The notes beneath the pieces are model-generated. The model was given only the letters and a program-made list of their open reading frames with translations, was not told the DNA's origin and did no database searches. Of a DNA stretch of 64,000 bases, positions 56,780 through 64,000 are shown in pieces. The translations under genes and the position numbers were made by a program. The DNA comes from Agrypnia vestita (Eukaryota; Arthropoda; Insecta; Trichoptera; Phryganeidae): positions 124,001-188,000 of the forward strand of contig JADDOH010023642.1 of the NCBI GenBank assembly GCA_016648135.1, given 5' to 3'. The first letter of the stretch is position 1. Every line of letters begins with the position of its first letter.

Positions 56780-57858
56780 CTGAACATTATACTTAATATA
56801 TATTTTTTGTATTAAAGAAAATATAAAATGATAAGATTATTTCTTTTGTAAAATCAGAGATGGAATTGGATTAAAGAATCTGTCTTGTGCAAATATTACT
56901 TTTACTGCCATTGCCATTTTCCCATCTTTTTTCCAGCATCCTTCTTATTTTGTTTTGCATAAATGCATAATTTATTTTATTTAAAATTATACAGTGTAAA
57001 TATTTTAGGAACATTTTGAATATAATATAATTACAGTATACACTTTTTATAATAAATTAATAATAAGTAATGTCTTAATGATAAAATAAATTGTAAATAT
57101 TCGGAACAAAATAAGGACAGTCACAAATCAATAAATACAATTTAGGTACGAGTTTCATATTAGTAAGTTTTTGAACAATACAATTTTTATGATGAATCAA
57201 TAATAAATAATGTCTTAATGATAAAATAAATAATATTCAGAAAAAATAAAGACTATCGCAAATCAATAAATACAAATTAGGAATGATTTCCAGATTAATA
57301 AGTTTTATGATGACGGCGCGGGTTCCAAGGTCAACACTATATTTATGACAAGCATGTATTACACATTCGAGCGACCATCAACCAAGTTTATCAATATTTC
57401 ACTTTTGAATGAAATATTGAACACAATGACAACATACGTCCATTTAAGTCAATTGTGCGCGGTAACATCTGTCGAATTTCAGCAAGATTTTATGTATTTC
57501 TGACTCGGGGTGAGGGAAACCATAATTGTAGTGCGTAACCAAAATCGGGAATGGTAGTTCAATTGTTCTCCATAGCGCTTGCTGTCTCAAAGCGGCGATT
57601 GCTAGGACACAGGCATCATCGATATCGACGAATACATTAAACATTTTTAATTTGTTTTTCTTAAAAGAATATTTATTTTCCGCTAGATTTAACTTGAAGT
57701 TTTAACAGTTAAGATTGACGAAATTTACCGCAGATTAATCAATATTTTTGTTATTTGTAGATTAAACAATGTTGTTGTTTGTAACATATCGGATCATGAC
57801 ATTTAAAAAATATATATAATATTCATACATACAAAAAACGCATTTATAAAGAACAAAT
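56780..57858. other. NSRP1 3' flank
   Basis: AT-rich with candidate poly(A) signals at 56811 and 57051. A diverged direct repeat of about 120 bp (TAATGTCTTAATGATAAAAT at 57068 and 57208) is present. No further gene. Confidence 0.55.
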
Positions 57859-58113
57859 GTAGCGCCTAATTCCAAAACCTCCTAAAACGGATTTCGGATA
57901 ATTTCAATTGAATGTGCAGTTTTGTAGATTTCTTGTCAGCTACATGCAAAACACATTTTTTTCTTGCGGAAGTCGCTTTAATGCATTGATATTGCATGTT
58001 AAAAATCAGGGTTTGTCCCAAAATACCGCAAAGAAACTTTCGAAATATACGTTTTTCAACAATAACTCAAAAACATATAATATTGTTTTAGGGAGTTTTG
58101 GAATCAGGCGCTG
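57859..58113. mobile_element. 255-bp MITE
   Basis: The ends AGCGCCTAATTCCAAAACCT and, inverted, AGCGCCTGATTCCAAAACTC continue to CCTAAAAC in both. No coding capacity. Confidence 0.75.
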
Positions 58114-58569
58114 CAAATAAGAAAACAATAGACAAAAAATTAAATAAAAATTGTTCATAAGTAATATTTTTATTATTAGTCGCGTTAATTTTGTGATTGG
58201 GTGTAATTATTAATTTAAAAAAACAATAATTTTTATTTTATTTAAATAAATTTGAATCTTTGTCAGGGTGAATGTATCGCTTTATCAGCTTTGCTCGCCT
58301 TTAAAATATAACTTTTTAGGTACATAGTTAGACAGAATTATCGTTCCTAATAAAGATATTTGGGGTGGCTGTTATCCGGCTCCTGCTGTTTATGAAAGTT
58401 GTGTAAAATATCTTTACGGAAAAGGCGCAATTGGTTTTAGTCAGTTTTTATTTGAGCGAAGATTACAATGTAGTAGTCGGATATGCAGTTCTCTCCGTGC
58501 CTTAGCTGACAAGGCCTGACACCAGCGGAACAGCAACGCAACATGCGTGAGCCACTGAAGATGTTTGTA

Positions 58570-58612
58570 GACAGCTGAGCGCGGTGTGTGACGTCACGGT
58601 GAACAGCTGGTG
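58570..58612. promoter_or_regulatory. CRE palindrome between two E-boxes
   Basis: TGACGTCA at 58589-58596 is flanked by CAGCTG at 58572-58577 and 58604-58609. This lies in a GC-richer patch (58480-58640), 1.8 kb past NSRP1. Motif identity is certain; function is not. Confidence 0.4.
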
Positions 58613-58780
58613 ATGATGGTTGATGGTAGGCGCAGAGTGGGTAGCATGTCGCTGTCGATGATGATAATAGTGCAGGCTCTGGAGGTTGTATTAAATGAGC
58701 GTGGATCGGGGTGAAAAGCTGACAAGTAGCGCTACCGCGTGTCTTGAGACCCGTAAAATCGCAGTTCTATATACAATTCT

Positions 58781-59015
58781 AATTTTCAATTTAATAACCA
58801 ATCATTCGTCAGCTTTTGAGTTGAGCATCTTTATGATTGGTACTCGAATCAAGATGGTCCACAACACATTATTTATATTACTGGAACACTAATTTCAAGT
58901 GAATAAATTTTTGACAATTTAGTTGATGCGCGTGCATCTCGTGGTCTCGCATTCCCGCTACAGTACAAATTTTACCCTAAGTGCGCCAAAAGAAGATAAC
59001 TTTAAAAATACATTT
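58781..59015 (+). repeat. Dispersed repeat R2, copy 2
   Basis: Parallels 50956-51240 with roughly 85-90 percent identity by eye, including AACCAATCATTCGTCAGCTT and GGTCTCGCATTCCCGCTACA. Confidence 0.8.
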
Positions 59016-59253
59016 GGTTTTCACAAAATTCACTACTTTTTCATAACTTTTACGATTCTTGGTGAGTTTCGCAATCGCATTGCGTTTTTTTTTTTAGTAC
59101 CTACCTCAAATTTCGAATTCGAATTTTTTTTTGGGTCCCTTGAGTTTTGAGTTAACAAGGTTCTACTGTAATATGCAGTTATTGATTTTTTCATTACTTT
59201 TATTTTAAATCAAGTCACATTTAATAAAACAATTATAAAAACATACCTACAAC

Positions 59254-59483
59254 CAAGCGCCGACAGTGAGAACAAGAAGCATGACTTTTATTTAAACATA
59301 TATTTGGAAAAAAATCAAAATTAAATATTTATATCTCAGAATATCATGAAATATTAAAATCTGAATACACAGTACGTTAATTATTGTGATTGAAATATTA
59401 CGAGATATGCCTCTTATTTCAGATTCTTTTCAAAATATATGCTTAGGAAAAGTCATGCTTCTTGTTCTCACTGCACGCCCCTG
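59254..59483. mobile_element. hAT-type MITE with 8-bp target duplication
   Basis: The ends CAAGCGCCGACAGTGAGAAC and, inverted, CAGGGGCGTGCAGTGAGAAC continue perfectly to ATGACTTTT. The flanks CCTACAAC and CATACAAC agree in seven of eight bases. 230 bp, no frame. Confidence 0.85.
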
Positions 59484-59980
59484 CATACAACTCACAAATT
59501 TGAATAACATAAAACATGATTCATATAGGAAATAATATGCTCTGTAGAAATATTATATGCACTTTAATTTTTATACAATAAGGACGATATCTCACAGTAT
59601 GTATTAGGATTAATTAGATTCATAGTAAGCTCGTTCAGTTAGGTTATTGGGGATAATGCTGTTCCCTCAAACTGTTTATAGCTAGAATATTAATACAACA
59701 CTCCTTTATTACATTTCTCCATTAATTATTAATACATTACTCCATTATCCAGGATCATGGGAGAAAACATTTACTTGGACAGTCACCGGCAAATTAGATA
59801 TTTTTAATTTAATTTTCATTCAACAATTTAAAAAAATCAAATGATTCAAACAATCAAGTGTTTCGAGAAGCGAAAACATAAACTGACGAAAACTTGACAC
59901 CACAACCAGAAAACCCGTCAAAGAATAATAAATAGCCCAGAAAAAAATACTATGAAACTAATAAACACAACTATGTGTCA

Positions 59981-60329
59981 TTGAGATGGGTCGTTCATAA
60001 AAGAACTGTTATTTTAAAACAGTTCACTTTACTGAACGAGTGATATATGGAGTTCAATTTAGTGAACTATCATTCATATGCAAAACAAAGCGTTTAAATC
60101 ATAAATCTCAAAATCAATGAAATATTTGGCATAGTGTAGTGAATATTTGGGGATGGCTGAATGAAGGAGGCTAAAAATTTTCCTGGAGAGAATACAGTTC
60201 ACCTACAAAAGTATAAATGAAAAACGCTATTCGCTATTGAAAATAAAAAATTCAAATGAACGGTTTAAAGTGAACAGTTCACTTGACTGAATGACAGTTT
60301 AGTTAACCGAACTAAAATTCCCATCTCTA
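59981..60329. mobile_element. hAT-type MITE with 8-bp target duplication, second family
   Basis: The ends TTGAGATGGG and, inverted, TAGAGATGGG are flanked by ATGTGTCA and ATGTGACA. Sub-terminal GAACTG/CAGTTCACTT motifs recur in both arms. 349 bp, no frame. Confidence 0.8.
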
Positions 60330-61896
60330 ATGTGACATGAAAATATGATATTGAGTAGGTATTAACAATTTAAAAAGCCAATAATAAATCAAATCTCACA
60401 ACAAAAATAAACACTGAATCTGAGTATGTATCAACTGTGTACTGCCCCGATTCAATTCATAGTCTGTTTTTTGCGACTCTGTATAATTGAGAGTCTGCAT
60501 CAAGCATAAATTTATTTATAAGTTATTAAAAAATTAATTTAATTTTATCCTATAAATGGTTGTTCAGAATCTGTTCAATCGAAATTGGACCTAGCATAGT
60601 TAAGATGACAACTATGCTTCTCTTCCATCAAATCTCTATTCCACACATTAGTTTACTACTTATCCTTAAAGTATAATTTCTATTTCATAAATAACACATT
60701 GTTCAGCTTAAAGTTTATCCATATTTTTGGAATAGATATGTATAAAAACATTGTTTGACAATCTAAGATAAATAATTCAGCGTGCGATTACAGAGCAGCT
60801 AACAATCATTTCCTACTTTACCTACAGCATTGTGAAATCCATAATTATGAACTGTTTTTGACGGCACCCCGACCCAACACAGGACAAAGCCACGAAAAAC
60901 TATCCCGACAATGCCGCGATGACAAAGCCGCACTGACAATTGCCACGCGAATCAAAATTATAAAATGAAAAAAAAATTGGTTTAATTAATAACCTAACCT
61001 AACCTAACAAAATCACATTGAAATCATAGCAGAAAGACCAAATGCTTCAATATGGAAATACGTTAAATGGTGGAGGATTTGATCAGCATTGGATCGTACT
61101 GAACCATATTCAACGTCGTGTGGCATAGCCCGACCAGTAATATCAGATAGCCCATGCTTCCACAGAATGCAATATTTTTACTATTTTTAAAATAAGCTTA
61201 GCTTTTGTGCCATTAAAATACGTCTTCCAGGTCAGGTCTTAAATCCCAGATTTCTTGCTTTTTATGCTGGTGTTTTACCAGACCAACAAGCTTATCACTT
61301 GTAATATGTCTAAAGAGATAATATGACAATAATATCTCAAACATGTATCTTACACATATCTCAGTAATATACCTAATATCTCAGGCAATAAAGTATCTAA
61401 TATCTCTTTAGACATAGTAAATGGGCTGAACATAGAAGCAACTAACTATAACTAATTTTCAAATCAGCCCGATTGCAATGCAAAGAAAGAATCAGATAAA
61501 CTCGTGCTTTTGATCCGAGTATTCAATAATTAACATGGTGGATTTATAATTAGCTAACAGGACATTAAATATCCTAAAATTATGTGGAGCATTGGTTTGT
61601 ATGTTCCTGATAATTGAGACAGTGTCAGCATAGAATGTTTCACATTCTATAATATACAGGAACAACCTACCGATGGTTATGCCTGTTGGAAGAGCTACCT
61701 CTACGCTGAGCAATATCACTCTGAGAGGGTTTTCCAAAGTAGGATTCTTCCACACCTTTGATATGAATCATTTTATATATGTACATATATTATGTTAATT
61801 GAACATTTACAAATTAAATGTACGTTTGTGATGTAAATGTTATATACAAAAATAAATTGAATTGAATTAATAACATCACTCTAATTAATAATATGG
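60330..61896. other. No gene recognised (3' flank of the trichoplein-like gene)
   Basis: AT-rich. Contains the telomere-like run at 60991-61008. An 87-codon minus-strand frame at 61492-61755 has no recognisable domain and no splice link to the neighbouring gene could be established. Confidence 0.45.
60991..61008. repeat. Short interstitial telomere-like repeat
   Basis: AACCTAACCTAACCTAAC, about 3.6 units of the insect telomere repeat (TTAGG on the other strand). Confidence 0.75.
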
Positions 61897-63908
61897 TCAC
61901 AATAAGAATCTTCTCCGACGATGCATCTGAAAGGCGCTGCCTTCCTTCTGCAGCCTGATTATTTCACTCCTAAGTTTCTCTTCCTCTCTAGCCGCCTCCC
62001 GCAAATTCATGGCCCTCTGTTGCTTCTCACAATTTTCCTTTTCCTCTCTCTCCAACTGTTTCATCTCTATCTGAAGAGAAGTAATCTTGCTCAACTCTGT
62101 TTGGGATTTCTGCAAAAAAAATTATAATAAATGCCACAGAATTCATATAAATTGGTGTTTAAAAGTACTTATAATAAATAAGATAATGAATCTTGGATCC
62201 ATTTTACATATGATTCTGTCCCACTCAAGGACCTAGGAACCTCACCTAGGAAAAAAGTTTTCTTAGTATGGTTTAAATTGCAACATTATTTAACAATTGA
62301 AAAACAGGTTTCATGCATGCTAAGACTAGAAAAAAACTGGTGTTGCGTAATTGTGGATTTTAGAAAACCAGAGCTTGCTAAATAGAAAACCTGGATTCAA
62401 AATTAATCTCACTCTGTTTTGAATATAATTAATCAAAATAAAATTAGATAATTTTTCCAAAGAATCAAAAGTGCCGTCGAAAACTAAGAAAAATATTTAA
62501 TTTTAAAGAATTTTAATAAATAGGTACCTCTTTTAGCTTTTGAGCTTGTTCCATCTCCGAGTTGGCTCTTTCTATCTGGAGCAACATTAGCTCCCGGTCC
62601 ATTATATTCTCCTGCTGTTTCTTCCTGCACTCTTCCAGTTTGGCCTTCACTTGTGAGTTCAGCGTCGAAAGGATGTCGTCCAACAACGCTTGTCGAGCAA
62701 TGTGCTCTTCTTGCCATTTCTGGAATATATATTCATTTTGTTTGAATTACAATGGTGAGTATAAAAGTTTATTATTTTTTCATTATAATCATCATCATCA
62801 AAAGAGCATTCTTTTTTCTACGGATCAAAGATTAAATGAAATTAAAAATGTACAATAATATAATAATGTCAGCAATAAAGATTTTTATATACATATGTAT
62901 ATCATTTGACGTGTTTCTTGTGATGTCAAACATATATGATTACAAGATTTAAATATTTATTCATTTAATTGTGAATTTGATTGATTGGATTGAGTTAAAA
63001 ATTCTTGTAATTTGGAATAGTTTTTAGCGATACTCAGAATAAAAGACTTAAATTAGAGAAAATTTTACTTAGTAAATGTAAAACTTTAGACAAAATAATT
63101 TCTCGACTTATGACTACTGGCAGGTATGACCGCAAAACTTTTTGTAATTAGAAATCATAATTCGTACATCCAAAAATTGATGCTGCAATACAAGTCAATA
63201 GACTGTGTATTTTTTTTCAATATGCTGTGTGTCAATCACAGAATGTATGATATGTATTAGTGAGCGATCACAATTTCATTTGTCAATGTTTTTTTTAGGG
63301 GTGAATTTGAAGTTCTGCTTTATTGTAAAATGATACTTTTAATCCCTCAAATAGCCAGCGAAAAAGAGAAAAATCTAATTTTCACAGCATTTAGTCTACA
63401 TTCATTCCTCTTTTGCAAGCTCCAGGCTTCGCATTCATGTCTGTGTTGTAAACAAGTTTTTAACAAATAAATTCAACAGATATAGTGTATATATATGTAC
63501 ATGTTCAGTAAGGTATGCATAAAATCACATGCATTATTCCATGTCCCGAGATGTACAACGGGTGTAACGAAAAAGCACACCATAACGCGAAGTACGCAAC
63601 TTTTAAGCAAACTGAGTGACCATGTCAATGTATTTAATGACAGCATTAAAAGCGTAAGACAGAAGATAGCTTCCATACAAGGTACTCACCTCATAAATTG
63701 TCATTTAATTATTTAAATAAAATTAAACACAAATCAATTAAAATACCTTCTCCTGCTTTGCGAAAATAACCCTGGCCTCGCCATCCATAATGCTCTCGAG
63801 GTGTTTCTGCCGATTTTTCTCCAGCTCTCTCTGCTTTTCTAAACTCTCCACTGCGCTCTCCAGCGCCGCCTTCCATTCCACCCTGCTCGATTCTTGTCGT
63901 TGTGTATC
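61897..63908 (-). CDS. TCHP: Trichoplein-like coiled-coil protein, C-terminal three exons (5' end outside window)
   Basis: Three phase-0 exons read right to left: 63747-63908 (54 codons), 62528-62719 (64 codons) and 61897-62109 (70 codons plus TGA). Each has an AG acceptor and GT donor where needed. Together they give 188 residues of nearly continuous charged coiled coil, rich in E, K, Q and R. The middle exon, starting KWQEEHIARQALLDDIL and running to DRELMLLQIERA, aligns without gaps to the C-terminal part of trichoplein (pattern W, E, AR, L, Q, K-x-E, R, Q-E, RE). This belongs to the TPH (trichohyalin-plectin homology) class. In vertebrates trichoplein binds keratin filaments and acts at centrioles to restrain ciliogenesis; that role in this organism is inference. 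The C-terminus (HRRRRFLL) differs from vertebrate trichoplein. Other TPH proteins (CFAP53, MNS1) are possible but fit less well. At least one further upstream exon must lie past 64000, because the 63908 boundary is a splice acceptor. Confidence 0.75.
63383..63447 (-). mobile_element. Small LINE fragment, family L2, in a trichoplein intron
   Basis: ATTTAGTCTACATTCATTCC and GCAAGCTCCAGGCTTCGCAT follow the 26670-26740 part of the L2 copy. It lies between the exons at 62528-62719 and 63747-63908. Confidence 0.65.
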
Positions 63909-64000
63909 CTAAATAAAAATAGATAATGTGGTCAACAAATCTGTCTTTGGGCATGTTAAATGAGTGACGTATTTTTTTATTGAAATATCTACAATCTTTT

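Noticed and set aside
1..64000. CRISPR array, bacterial operon, riboswitch or endogenous virus
   Set aside because: The regular repeats seen are tandem duplications or TIR elements. No Cas, operon-like gene packing or viral structural or polymerase frame was recognised; the reverse-transcriptase pieces are of non-LTR type.

Overview
The window looks like nuclear DNA of an insect, most likely a moth or butterfly. It is AT-rich and intron-bearing, the genes are few and far apart, and most of the rest is transposable-element debris: LINE tails, tRNA-derived SINEs, fold-back elements and mariner, pogo, hAT and Helitron remnants. A short run of the insect telomere unit TTAGG is also present. No bacterial, organellar or viral gene set was seen.

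Four protein-coding loci can be supported. Two single-exon arrestin-domain genes lie in tandem on the minus strand (9860-10762 and 14290-15264). A five-exon gene on the plus strand (51807-56779) is the insect NSRP1 (CCDC55) homologue, reconstructed here as a 426-residue protein from its splice sites. At the right edge, three minus-strand exons (61897-63908) encode the last 188 residues of a trichoplein-like coiled-coil protein whose 5' part lies beyond the window.

Layout. 1-9.8 kb: a dispersed repeat (R1), SINEs, a triple E-box patch, a fold-back element and an internally deleted mariner. 9.8-15.3 kb: the arrestin pair, separated by a LINE tail and a TIR element that has been split by a Penelope-like palindrome. 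15.3-51 kb: no recognisable host gene, but at least thirty mobile-element copies, many of them nested. 51.8-56.8 kb: NSRP1, with an antisense hAT transposase fragment in intron 2 and a SINE in intron 3. 56.8-61.9 kb: short TIR elements and a CRE/E-box cluster. 61.9-64 kb: the trichoplein-like gene.

The host genes do not form a functional unit. NSRP1 is a nuclear splicing regulator, the arrestin proteins probably act in membrane-protein trafficking, and trichoplein is a centriole/cilium or filament protein. The most informative content is the element archaeology: several insertions can be resolved to the base because they interrupt another repeat or a palindrome whose original sequence can be read. 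Examples are a pogo-like element with a TA duplication inside a hairpin MITE, a Helitron-like element at the A/T centre of a palindrome, a long-TIR element in R1 and a LINE tail with an 11-bp duplication. Alignments were done by eye, so identities are approximate and family names rest on motifs.
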